Shown in pieces: positions 45,335 to 55,315 of a DNA stretch of 64,000 bases. A model generated the notes under the pieces. That model saw only the letters and a list, made by a program, of their open reading frames with translations, made no database searches and was not told the origin of the DNA. The DNA comes from Coenobita brevimanus (Eukaryota > Arthropoda > Malacostraca > Decapoda > Coenobitidae), in the NCBI GenBank assembly GCA_032717465.1, contig CM064632.1, positions 22,711,385 through 22,775,384 on the forward strand, in the 5' to 3' direction. Both the position numbers and the translations under genes were made by a program. Every line of letters starts with the position of its first letter. Positions within the stretch are counted from its first letter, which is position 1.

Positions 45335-47749
45335 CTATGGAATGGCTTCAGGATAACGAGTAGCCATATCAATCATGGTCAACACATAAGAAAATCCTGA
45401 AGAAGTCTTAGGAAGAGGGCCCACAATATCCACCAACACACGGGTGAAAGGCGCCTCAAAAGGAGGAATGGGAACTAGAGGTGCAACCTTTTCGGTCTGA
45501 TTACACTTCCCCACAACTTGACAGGTGTGACAAGACTTACAATACCAGGAAACATCCCTGAAGATACCTGGCCAGTAGAAGTGTTTCAAAATGCGTGCCA
45601 CAGTCTTCCTCACTCCAAGGTGTCCTGCCAAACTGGAATCATGAGCCACTCTAATGATATCCTGCCTACAAACACGAGGGATGACAACTTGATGTACAAC
45701 CTCCCATTCACAGTCGGCTGATGCTGTTGGGGGTCTCCACTTCCTCATAAGTACTCCTGACATTACATAATAACAAGTAGAAGCACCGGCTGACTCTTCT
45801 TCACTGTAAGCAGAGTTAGCTAGACCTTTCAACTCAGGGTCAGCAACCTGCAACTCAACCAACTCTTGACGAGACAAATTATCAACACTACGGGGTACTG
45901 CCTCATCTGGTGAGTGGTCCAAATTAGCAAGAAAAGTGTCAGCTAGGATAACATCATCATCATCATTATCCTCTAAATCACCAGTAACTTTAGACTTAGC
46001 CCTAGTGACAGCACATGCAGGGAACACATCAGGGACATCACAATCCTGGGACACAGCCACTGGCTCACTAGACAACTGAGGAGCTGGACACACTTGACTT
46101 CCACCAATATCATTTCCAAGTAAGAAAGTTACACCTGACATTGGGAGTGTCTCAACCAACCCAACCATAACGGAACCATTAACAAAACCAGACTCTAAAT
46201 TCACTCTGCACAGAGGGACAGAGAAGTAATTATTCCCTACACCTTGTAAGATTACAGTTTCATCAAAGGAATTAACATTAGAGCCTAGAACACTGGTCAG
46301 CATAAGGGATTGGCAAGCACCTGTATCACGATATATTTTAACTGCTTTCCTGTCATTACTGTCCGGAGGACTGACAAAACCATCAGACAGGAAATTAGCA
46401 CATGAACTCTTGAGAGTGTCACCCACGTTACTGCTCAAAAGAGGAGCTCCATCATGAGAATTTAAGTTACCCCTCAAAGCAGGTTCAGTTAACTCAGTTA
46501 AAGAATTCTGGGAACTCTCAAGAGTGGACACTAGACCAATTGACTGAATATTTAAAGACTCCTTTTTGTTCACATCACGCTGTCTCCTGAAACATCTCTC
46601 CGTAGTATGACCAAGCTTACTACAATAAGTACATTTACGTTTCTGAAATCTAGAGGTGAAGCTGGTATTTACTTCCTGAGAAACATCATCCTTATTCTCT
46701 TTCCTGTTACCTGTACTCTGAGTAGAGGCAACGTACTTACTCTCAGCTTTCCCTTTTTCTCTAGAATATCTCTTGTGAGTGAGAACATACTCATCAGCTA
46801 AAACTGCAGCGTCAGACAAATTATCTATTCTTTTCTCATCAAGATATAGGCTTACATCTTTACTAATACACCTTTTGAAGTCCTCCAGCAAAATCATCTG
46901 CTTAAATTTGTCAAAATCAGAATCCACATTCTTAGAATTTAACCACTGCTCTAACAGATCTTCTTTGATTTTTGCATACTCAACATGGGATTGCTTATCT
47001 TGCTTGTAAGTTGTCCTAAATTTTACTCTATAGGCTTCAGGAACAAGCTCATAGGCCTTAAGAATCAAGCTCTTAACTACATCATAATTATCAGATTGAT
47101 CCTGAGGCAAAGATGCATAAGTTACTTGAGCTTTACCGGTGAGAACAGTTTGAAGGAGTACTGGCCAATACTCCTTAGGCCAATTAAAACCTGTAGCTAC
47201 CCTCTCAAACAACTGAAAATACTTTGTTAAATCAGATTCATTAAAAGGAGGGACAAGTTTAACATTTTTAGCCACATCAAAATCATCAGAGCTAGATGAT
47301 CCAGTTCCACCTTGTTTCATGCGATACTCATGGTCTGCCTGAATCCTGGCAAGTTCAACTTGTGCCTGAGCCTGTATCTGTGCCTCCTGAATCCGAACCT
47401 GAGATTCCGCCTCCTTAGCCTGAGACTCAGCCTCCTTAGCACGTGCTTGAAATTCAGCCTCCTTAACACGAGACTCCTGCAGGGCTAGCTGTAACTTAGC
47501 TAATTCAATCTGCGTTTGCTCATTTGGAGGAGTTACATTAAACAAGCTTTCATTAATCATGTCAACAATTTGATCTTTAGAATGATGAGAGCGAACAGCA
47601 ATTCCCAATTGTTGAGCAACAAGCTTAAGTTCATTCTTTGTTCTGTTTTCTATATCACACACTGTTTGCACATTTGACAAAAAATCTTTGGCTTCATCAA
47701 GTGTAGTAATAGTAGACATCATGAATAAGTAACAGTCACAAAATATCAA
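45335..47749 (-). pseudogene. GmrA copy 2 gag-protease-integrase frame (804 residues)
   Basis: Start MIFCDCYLFMMSTITTLDEA; the second Met (MMSTI) matches the start in copy 1 and is the likelier one. Approximate domains: 30-65 SAP-like (ELKLVAQQLG, KDQIVDMINES); 75-160 Ala/Glu/Gln coiled coil of short repeats (AKEAESQ); 175-285 SCAN-like capsid helices (YFQLFERVATGFNWPKEYWP); 373-386 CCHC knuckle CTYCSKLGHTTERC; about 476 protease DTGA; 698-740 integrase HHCC zinc domain (HDSSLAGH ... CKSCHTC); about 774 first catalytic Asp (VDIVGPLP). Two frameshifts between 45335 and 45238 separate it from the rest of integrase, including the SDR of the second catalytic Asp. It is otherwise open along its length, consistent with recent insertion. 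Confidence 0.9.
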
Positions 47750-47781
47750 GCAATATCCTTATGATAATATCCTGAATATCC

Positions 47782-47799
47782 TGATAAGAGGTCGCCAAA
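47782..47799 (-). other. GmrA copy 2 primer binding site region
   Basis: On the minus strand TTGGCGACCTCTTATCAG directly follows the 5' LTR, identical to copy 1 at about 12226. Confidence 0.6.
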
Positions 47800-47803
47800 T
47801 TTA

Positions 47804-48593
47804 TGTTACGGAACAGAGAAAGATAATGTACACTTTAAGTGAGAATACGAAGAGTCACTACTGTCCCGTAAAGTTCCAGGTTCAAAACAAAAGAGTTAGG
47901 TAAAATTACAAGTTAAAGTTTAATGCTTAACTAACAACAAAACATTCAGGACTCATAAGGATAATGTAATGGCAAATAAACAGGTTAAATATATGGTTAA
48001 CTGCAATAGCCTCTATTAACACGAAATTAGCAAGAGTAAATTTATCTAAGTCAGCCCTGATAAAATGAGATACCAGATAATACTCAGTGAATGCCAGATA
48101 AATTATTACAGATACAAACTATTATCAAAAATGACTGACAAAGATCCCTACATGAATTACAAAAACTTCACTAGGCCTACAAATTAAACTTATGCTATAC
48201 AGTACAAGAAAAAATGCAACAACAGTTATACTCAAATTACACACAGCTGCTAGATGTTTGGAGATTTCTTGAGCACTCACAATAATAATATCTGTACAGG
48301 GGAGGACAGAGATGTGAACAAAATGAGGAGCAGATCTAAGTGGCAATGATGCAGAGACATGAGCTCATTATATAGGGGCCAGCAGAGCTTGATACAACTT
48401 GTAAGAGGGACGTGCAAATGAAGCCATGGGGACAAAGAGATGAAAATCCCGCACTGAAACAACAGAAATGACGACTTACTCTACTATAACGGTAGAAGGG
48501 GGGAACTGAGGCAGAACACGCTCGTGATCAAACATGCAGCATACTGTGCGTTAAAATTACACAAAGGATGATGAAATAATAGGCTATGTAACA
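47804..48593 (-). repeat. GmrA copy 2 5' LTR
   Basis: 790 bp, direct repeat of 43141-43925, with the same TATA-like box (about 48360-48379). Confidence 0.92.
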
Positions 48594-48597
48594 ATAC
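48594..48597 (+). other. target-site duplication ATAC (right) of GmrA copy 2
   Basis: ATAC directly after the GmrA LTR; the left copy is at 43137-43140. Confidence 0.85.
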
Positions 48598-49196
48598 CGA
48601 GTAGCAAAGTCTACAAGAGTGAGTATATACCTGTCTCCGCTATCTGCCCTAGGTGTAATAGGCCCAACTATGTCTATACCCAACCTAGCAAATGGCTCGT
48701 CTATTACTGGCATAGACCTAAGCTTTCCTGGTTTTATGCTACCTTTATCTACGGTTCTCTGACACACATCACATGACCTACACCAGCGGCTGGCATCAGC
48801 CACCATACCTGGCCAAAAGAAAGTTCCTTGAATCCTGTCCAGAGTCTTTTTGTACCCCATATGGCTACTCAAGATTCCCTCATGACCTAATTTGAACACT
48901 TTCTTACGATAGTTCTTTGGCACAATTAACTGTTGTTTTGTCACTCCTCTGACTGTCATCTCTCTGTATAATCTACCTCCTTTAAGAATAAAGGTTGACA
49001 CTCTTCCTCTTGCCTGAAACACTTTCTTACTTTGAACATGACTTCTTATAGAGTTCAAAGTTCTATCATCCTCTTGATTTTTCACAAATTCTGATGTAGA
49101 CACGAAAGTATCAACATTGCTTACCTTCAGGGGTTGTTTAACTTTACCATCCTTGCGACTTTGTGCTCTAGTAACTGCAGCAACGAGTCCAGCGTC
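48598..49196 (-). pseudogene. GmrB integrase, zinc domain and core N-terminal part
   Basis: The frame from 49103 reads to the GmrA insertion. HHCC zinc domain: HEGILSSHMGYKKTLDRIQG then CRSCDVCQ. Core start: FARLGIDIVGPITPR (first catalytic Asp) and YILTLVDFATRY, where GmrA copy 2 interrupts it. The reading upstream of the first Met (to about 49196) continues open from the protease side after a frame break. The trailing residues encoded past 48594 in this frame are GmrA LTR sequence. Confidence 0.9.
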
Positions 49197-49199
49197 TGA

Positions 49200-50108
49200 T
49201 TATCCACCAGCAGTACTCCTCGAAGTTCTTTCCAACCCTGTGGTAACTTCGTCCGTTGCTTCAGTGTCGGATCTTCCACTCAGGACTCCGTTCCTGGTTA
49301 GGTTCACGTCCTCTGCGTTGTCTTGTTCAGCCAAGCTTTGATCACTGGTAGACTGTATACTTGTGAGGGAATATGGATTGTCAGTTACACCACCAACAAC
49401 TAAATCGCAAACTGGGGTCTTACACACAGCAGCATAAACTTTCCCTATTAACCAAGGTGTAGAAATTTCAACTTCTACCTCTGGCAACACTATCACTGCC
49501 CCATTCACCAATTTCAGTGAAACTGTTCTCCCAGTATAATGTCTCAATGAAACTAGCTTCTCTGCTACAACACAAGTAGTTGACCCACTATCTAGCATTG
49601 CTGTAACAGCTTGCCCCTCTACCAATCCATTATTCAATATTAAGTTCTTATAACTTTGCCCATTTCCATTACATTTGGTAGCTGAACCACTAACTGTCCT
49701 ACTTTTAGCTTTCACAGATGCTTTTCCTGATGCAGCGGCACTGGTCTGTTTTGATTTATTAAAAGTACACTGAGCTTTTCTATGGTCTAGTTTACCACAC
49801 TCCCAACATCCTTTACTACCAAACTTACTGTCACTCCCTGAGGTCTTTGTCTTGATCTGCGTTGTAGAGCGTTCTGAAGGTTTCTCTTGCCCTTCAGCCA
49901 CGGGTTTGTTGACCTTCTTGTTAATCTGGGAAGGGTGACCATGGGCATCAATCCAACGATCTGCCTCCTCCCCACAAACCTGCAAACTCTTAACTTCTTT
50001 CTCCTTTAAAAACATCATTAGAGCTGGAGGACACTGCCTTAAAAATTGCTCCCTTGCAACGAGATCTGCTAAATCCTCAAAGGTCTGACTGGATCCGCTT
50101 CCAACCAC
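49200..50108 (-). pseudogene. GmrB gag C-terminal part and protease
   Basis: A 302-residue frame. Gag capsid end (FEDLADLVAREQFLRQCPPA, then LMMFLKEKEVKSL); basic linker; CCHC knuckle CWECGKLDHRKAQC near residue 102; aspartic protease with DSGSTTCVVA near residue 167 followed by VCDLVVGGVTD, a position equivalent to the protease flap/second conserved region. It stops at 49200 and integrase continues in another frame. Gag packages the RNA; the protease would cleave the polyprotein. Upstream gag is in separate frames at 50129-50680. Confidence 0.85.
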
Positions 50109-50128
50109 TTAACAAGATTCCTTTTGAT

Positions 50129-50680
50129 TCAACAAACTAGTTGCACTGCAGACTTGCCATCACGAAACTTTGTGTCGCGAAACCGTTTCCTACAACCCTC
50201 TGCTGTCACACTGTAGCCTCTCAAAAGTGCGGACTTCAGCTCATCAAAATCTGCAATGATGTCGTCAGTGAACTGGTGATACATCTCGAGAGCTCGACCC
50301 GTTAGTAGAGATGCTAAGGCAGCTGGCCACACCGACCTCTCTCATCTTGCAGCTTGAGCTACCCTCTCAAGGCGAGCCAGATAAGAATCTATATCATCTT
50401 TGGCCTCATCGAAAATTGGCAGCTTAGGGGGATTAATTACGGTTGCAACTGGTCGAACGTTCTGACCGGCAGCAGCAGCACTAGCAGCAGCAGCAGCCCT
50501 CGAAGCTTCAGTCTGTGCCTCTAATTCTAAAATCTTTAGCTTCCTCTCTTGGGCCCGCTCCTCTCTCTGCCGATTTTGCTCTATCACTCTCTCTTCTCTT
50601 ACCCAGGTCATAAGCTTGTCACCCTCAAAGCCCATTTGTTTTCCCTCTTCAATTAACCTCTTTATAGTGTCTGAACTCAT
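50129..50680 (-). pseudogene. GmrB gag N-terminal part, frameshifted
   Basis: 50680-50342 starts MSSDTIKRLIEEGKQMGFEG, with a glutamate/arginine-rich helix (REERAQERKLKILELEAQTE) and an alanine run, then PKLPIFDEAKDDIDSYLARL. After a frame break, 50332-50129 continues with SLLTGRALEMYHQFTDD and CRKRFRDTKFRDGKSAVQL, capsid/SCAN-like helices. The next segment is 50108-49200. Frame breaks near 50340 and 50120 disable gag. The ATG at 50680 lies about 65 bp after the primer binding site, as expected for gag. Confidence 0.8.
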
Positions 50681-50746
50681 GGTGAAAATCTAAAGATCAT
50701 AAACTTCCCTGTATACTGCCAACCCGCGTGCACAACGAATTAATGG

Positions 50747-50764
50747 GTCCCTGTTCGGGCGCCA
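50747..50764 (-). other. GmrB primer binding site, tRNA-Lys type
   Basis: On the minus strand TGGCGCCCGAACAGGGAC, two bases inside the 5' LTR end. This 18-mer is the classical complement of the tRNA-Lys (UUU) 3' end. Confidence 0.9.
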
Positions 50765-50766
50765 AA

Positions 50767-51596
50767 TGTCATGGCCAAGTTACGGAAACAGTCTCATATG
50801 TGAAAGAAGACTACCATGATTCCAGAGTTGCACTATTACTACTACTCACATAGTTGGAAATGACCCATCATTCATTTGTACACGGGCTAGGAAAATGTAA
50901 ATTGGAGAATATAATTTATTCACAAAATTATAACTTAATCCTAACTTAAACCTAAGCATAAGAAAGTAAACTACAAGTGAAGTAACCTTAGGAACACTGC
51001 TTCACATTACTGGTGACATAACAACCTTACTGAGAACAGACCATCAAGAGGGTGGTGACTGAGAAGCAGGTAGCATCTCCGCAGGTGTTTCTATGCTAAC
51101 ACCTGCTGTAGACCAAGAGGGCAGTGTGGGCAGAGTTTAGAGCTTCCTCAGTATGCAGGAGTTTCCATCCTCACCCTTCATAGGCTCACAAGTGTCACAG
51201 CGGGGAGGGAAAGTCGCGAGTCGAGGGCACACTTCACGTGAAGAGCTGCTATATCCTTTCCATACCAGTGCTGCTGATCAACTGCCCACACCCCAGCTCA
51301 CAGTCACCACCTCACTTCCCTTGATTCGTACAATGGAGAAATTGAAGCAGTATCATACAATTCATAATAACTAATCACACTCCGAAAATTACAAAATACA
51401 AAATAAAGATACATAAATATACTACATTTGAAAGATCCACAATAACGTATAATTTACTTCCGTGCTCCGAACAGCCACATTACCAGTGAACTACAACTAA
51501 CCTAAGTTTTAATGAAACAAACCAGAGAAATTAAATTATACCCTTTTAGAACAAAGATCCAATATTGAACCCTTATAGTCATGAATCATTCTGACA
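50767..51596 (-). repeat. GmrB 5' LTR
   Basis: 830 bp, direct repeat of 33301-34132. Confidence 0.9.
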
Positions 51597-51854
51597 CCCC
51601 CCCACACACACACACACACAGTCCCTCTAATTTCAAGTACTGTAATAAGGTCCCATCATCCCTTATCTGTCATCTTTCATTTAAGCAACAGTATAAGACG
51701 ATTTAACCTTTGGCTGCGATTTATCTACATTGCCATTTATTTTCTGCTACAGTCACACGATTGTACTTAGCTGAAGAGAAATCCGGGGCACTGAATTTTG
51801 ACAAGTGGAAGGATTAACATAGTGACCTGGAATAATGGTCCTGCCTTCCTTGTC

Positions 51855-51857
<3 letters not shown>
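51597..51857. other. spacer with (CA)n at the GmrB edge
   Basis: CCCCCCC then (CA)n at 51602-51620, directly after the GmrB LTR. The opposite edge (33288-33300) is also (CA)n. No gene seen in the rest. Confidence 0.6.
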
Positions 51858-51930
<73 letters not shown>

Positions 51931-51962
51931 TCTATCTCTCTCTCTTTCTCTCTCTCTCTCTC
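51858..51962 (+). repeat. (CT)n microsatellite, about 105 bp
   Basis: Long CT run with short interruptions (ATCTCTAT). The Arg/Glu or Ser/Leu frames through it are artefacts. Confidence 0.95.
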
Positions 51963-52261
51963 CAACGGACGATTTTCACCCTTTCAATCCGGGTGAAATC
52001 TCTAGCGTATTCTTGCTCCTACCAGGCAAGTATATTCACCTTAAGAAAAACCTCTTGTATTCTAAGGAGGTTTTTTAAGACTACCTCTGCCTCCTCGTCT
52101 ATCCTACTCTGAATAAAACTCCCATCATATCACAGTAACAAAAATACAAAAATAAATAAAAATGAAAAGATATTATCGGTGTCAATGGATGCCGATCATC
52201 AAAACTTTCCGTAGCTGGACCAGTTGTTTGGGACAGAATCAAATTCGAGTCGTATTCTAAG

Positions 52262-52515
52262 AGACGAAGGAGATTTCGTAATACCTCTTCTTTAGTGATT
52301 TATTCTGCTGAGTACCTTTTCATATCACAGTGTTTGTTGTTGATGAATCTATGTCGATATTTCGCATTCCACTTTAATATCGCCATGTATGAGAATGATG
52401 AAAATTACGTGGTTATGAAAACATACACTGTATGCAGTAGATTGTTAAGGAGCGATATGCAAAATAAACCGCTAAGGAAGAGGTGCTACGAAGCCTCTAT
52501 GCAACCTTGATTACG
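52262..52515. mobile_element. MITE-like element M, copy 1
   Basis: The left arm (GAGATTTCGTAATACCTCTT, then TTAGTGATTTATTCTGCT) pairs imperfectly with the right arm (AAAATAAACCGCTAAGGAAG, AGGTGCTACGAAGCCTC). Same family as 52543-52770, the clearest copy. Confidence 0.55.
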
Positions 52516-52542
52516 CTGGTACGTGTCCTACCCTTGTGTCTT

Positions 52543-52770
52543 GGGCCTGTATTCTCGTCAGTTAAGGATGCTCCCTAACGCCTCTTCCTAAGCGATTATT
52601 TCGCTAATTATACCTTGTCGTCCGCCTCTGTGTGATACTAAAGTTCATTCCAACATAACCATATTCGGCACAAATAATGTACAAAACGATATTACGCAGC
52701 CGAATCTAAAAATAAATCGATGAGGAGGAGGTGTTTGGGATCTTCCTTACCCCCACGAGAATACGGGCCT
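52543..52770. mobile_element. MITE-like element M, copy 2 (best copy)
   Basis: The left end GGGCCTGTATTCTCGTCAGT, then TAAGGATGCTCCCTAACGCC, is the inverted complement of the right end (opposite strand GGCCCGTATTCTCGTGGGGG, then TAAGGAAGATCCCAAACACC). Terminal inverted repeats extend about 60 bp with mismatches; total 228 bp, no coding content. A 3-bp TTG flanks it on both sides, a possible but weak target duplication. Superfamily not assigned. Confidence 0.75.
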
Positions 52771-53039
52771 TGTTCACAGCAGATGATGTAGTTCCTCTCT
52801 GGCAACGATATATAAACGATTCCACACCTAACTTTCCAGTATGTTATCTGTTTAATATCCACACCCTTTGCATCAGTAACATACAAGATGCATAATTCAA
52901 GTTTAGTGTGCAGCAGAAACCAACGAGGCAGAGAGGTTACCATACCTCCGATGCCAACTAAAAATACTGGCCTATAAAACAACGCAAAGAGCATCAACGG
53001 ACCTCTGATCATTTACACGTTACAATCACAGTGGGATCC
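52771..53039. other. unclassified interval
   Basis: The 106-residue minus frame at 52692-53012 overlaps the MITE end and shows no domain. No gene seen. Confidence 0.45.
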
Positions 53040-53290
53040 ATTACTTAGTGTGCTGTGTGGGTAGGAATTTGGGAACTTAAAGTACGCAGTGCTTAATGGG
53101 CTGTCTATTTTATTCAGCTTAGCCATGGGTAAGAATTTGGCAACTATAATTATGCAAAGTTTATACACCTACCAACCGCTAAACTTGAAAATAATTTCAA
53201 TTTAGCCACAGGTGGGAGTTTGGCAATTACAAATATGCACAATTCATACAGCTGGCTATTTTATCCAGCTTATCCATAGCTTTTGGCAGT
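53040..53290 (+). repeat. degenerate tandem repeat, about three ~85-100 bp units
   Basis: 'gggtaggaatttgggaactt', 'gggtaagaatttggcaacta' and 'ggtgggagtttggcaattac' recur with 'ttattcagcttagccat'-like flanks. Confidence 0.5.
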
Positions 53291-54032
53291 GAACTGGCTT
53301 AAACTCAACCAAGCCCACCAGTAAATCATGCCATTCTCAGCTCAGCACTGACAAATCATGACCCATTCATCTCACAGACCCCTTGTTGCTGGTCCATTTT
53401 TCTTCTTTACTTCAGCACCAGCCTCGTCCAGGGCAGCTGTAAATAAACATGTTAACCACATTACCTCAGTTCGGGGGTAAAAGTTGGCCTCACATTTCAT
53501 CATGGTGTTTAGGCAAAGTGCTCAGGTGTTCACCGTATTTCCATCATTAATGACCTTGTGTTCAGTGTCTTTCTCGTCAGCCTAGTTTATTTCTCTTTCC
53601 AGGGCTTGTGTGTTCAGTCTCTCTAATTACAAGGTGCATTATGTCTCATCCACGGGGATTTGTTGCAGCCGCTCAAGAATCGGATCGTGATGCACAGGAT
53701 ACTCCCAGACTGCTTGGGTTTGGCTTAAAAGGAAGAACAGGGCTTGTGATGAATGCCTATCAACTACAGGGAGGGGGGAGGGACACGAACGCGGTCAAAT
53801 TACGCTTAGTCTTTCCCTTGAGTACAACAAGCACCCACCACACTTACACTCCGGATACTATTTATATGTAATGCTGGTCGAATAGGGACATGGGGTACAC
53901 AAGCTTTGTCTAACAGCCTGACCTGGTGATTTTGTTTAGCTTAGAAGCAATGGCAATCAATGGGTTAAAAAAAAAAAAAAAAAACACTATTCTTGCCGTT
54001 ATGAATACTGCAGGATATTATGTTCCAGCAAT
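53291..54032. other. non-coding interval
   Basis: Poly-A run at 53967-53984. No gene seen; the 87-residue frame at 53608-53871 shows no domain. Confidence 0.5.
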
Positions 54033-54175
54033 TCTCTTTCGATGAGAAAAATATCCAGAAATTCTGTTTAGCTGGAAACAATATCCCACAGTTCCGTTTG
54101 GCTGAGAAAAATATCCGGCAGTTCGATTTAGCTGAGAAAAATATCCTTCAATTCTGTTTAGCTGAGAACAATTTT
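54033..54175 (+). repeat. 33-bp minisatellite, about four units
   Basis: The unit is close to 'ctgagaaaaatatcc' plus 'agcaattctgtttag'. The 33-bp period (11 codons) keeps one frame open, giving (LAEKNIxQFxx)n. Confidence 0.85.
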
Positions 54176-54969
54176 AACCGTTGTAGTTGTTGTTGTGACC
54201 TCATGTTCATCTAAACGCGAACCTAGTGGATCGCAGGCTGGAGCTTCCCTCCTCCTGCAGTCCACTATTCCCCTTTCGAAGGACTGAGAGGAAAGTGAGG
54301 GGCGTTTGTACAACCAGGCATTGAAGTTACCCTGCTATAGTGGTGCTAGCACGGAAAGACGTACAGACAGGCGCACAAAAATCTTCCCGACGTTTGAAGA
54401 ATAGATGGCGGAAAAAATTTAACTATCTGAAACACCCACTAGCAGAGATATGAATTTTCACCGAATTTCGTCAGCTGTAGATTTTCTTCAGAAGGAACTG
54501 GGAAGGGAGTTGATCCTTTGACTGTCTCTCTCCAACACCAAAATTCCAACAGCCTAAAGTGTTAAGAGGAAGAATCAGAACAGCAAAAGTCAAGCATCAT
54601 AACTATGGGCAGTGGTTACCATTTCGCATTACTGATGTACAAGAATATTTTTATCAGGCTTACATCTGCAATTTTGTTCAGGCTAGAAAATTTCAACCAC
54701 ATAACTGGGCAATGTAAGCATCCTATGGTTCACCCTCTATTGAATAAAATCTCATCATGGTGGCTGGAACTGAGTACTAAAATTGTAATGACCATGACAG
54801 GCTTGACGAGGATAGTCTGGCTCTCTCTTATCACTACAAACTATAATGTCTCAAGAATGGCCCTGCTTTCTGTCATCAATATCAGCGTCTCGAAAATAGT
54901 TTTGTTTTTTTGTCATTAATACAAAAAACAACGTTTCATAAACATACGTAGCACATCCTGATTCATATT
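54176..54969. other. non-coding interval
   Basis: No gene seen. The 104-residue frame at 54605-54919 shows no recognisable domain. Confidence 0.5.
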
Positions 54970-55135
54970 CAAAGTGGTTATTGAGATTTCCTAACACCTT
55001 TTCCTTTGCGACTGCTTCTGCACATTTCAATATTCTATGTAACTCATGTAAACTGAGATGATATTAACATCACATAAATAAGCAAACTAAATCGCTAAGG
55101 AATAGGCGCAACGATGCCTCATATGCTACCTTAAA
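54970..55135. mobile_element. MITE-like element M, copy 3 (eroded)
   Basis: Left arm 'ttgagatttcctaacacctt', 'ttcctttgcgactgctt'; right arm 'aaactaaatcgctaagga', 'ataggcgcaacgatgcctc'. The outermost ends are lost. Confidence 0.5.
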
Positions 55136-55250
55136 TACAAGCATCTCTGGCATGGCCCGGGTTGCTTAAACCTAATTACGCTCACTATTTTAATGCTCCA
55201 AATTTAATGGCTTCCACGTTCGTCCACCTCAGTCTTTTTCCCTCCAGTCT

Positions 55251-55252
<2 letters not shown>
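55136..55252. other. short unclassified spacer
   Basis: Nothing recognisable. Confidence 0.4.
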
Positions 55253-55311
<59 letters not shown>

Positions 55312-55315
55312 TCTC
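55253..55315 (+). repeat. (CT)n microsatellite
   Basis: CT run of about 60 bp. Confidence 0.95.

Larger units (their letters stand above)
43141..48593 (-). mobile_element. GmrA copy 2: Gmr1-like Ty3/gypsy retrotransposon inserted in GmrB integrase
   Basis: LTRs 43141-43925 and 47804-48593 are almost identical (a few indels by eye), begin TGTTACATAGCC and end TTCCGTAACA on the minus strand, and are flanked by ATAC on both sides. The interior holds a long gag-protease-integrase frame and a second frame joining integrase to RT. The RT is cut after the VMPY motif and joined to the sequence just before the polypurine tract, removing the rest of RT and all of RNase H (compare copy 1, about 16030-16920). 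Good LTRs and recent insertion but no complete RT: mobility would need a helper. Confidence 0.92.
33301..51596 (-). mobile_element. GmrB: Gmr1-like Ty3/gypsy retrotransposon, minus strand, hosting three insertions
   Basis: Two nearly identical LTRs of about 830 bp (33301-34132 and 50767-51596) in direct orientation; on the minus strand each begins TGTCAGAATG and ends CATGACA. Next to the right LTR is an 18-nt tRNA-Lys-type primer site. Reading leftward: gag, CCHC knuckle, protease (DSGST), integrase zinc domain, integrase core and GPY/F, RT, RNase H. Integrase therefore precedes RT. The element is split by an I/Nimb-like LINE (about 34410-40625), a 5S-derived SINE (about 41768-41962) and GmrA copy 2 (43141-48593). 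Without these it would be about 6.4 kb. LTRs differ at only a handful of sites by eye, so it is relatively young although gag is frameshifted. Confidence 0.9.

Noticed and set aside
50747..50764. Retroviral (lentivirus-like) origin because of the tRNA-Lys primer site
   Set aside because: The site is shared by many unrelated LTR elements; gag, protease, integrase and RT here are gypsy-type and no envelope gene is seen.
53608..53871. Possible small host gene (87 residues)
   Set aside because: No domain, no splice or promoter context, and composition like the surrounding non-coding sequence.
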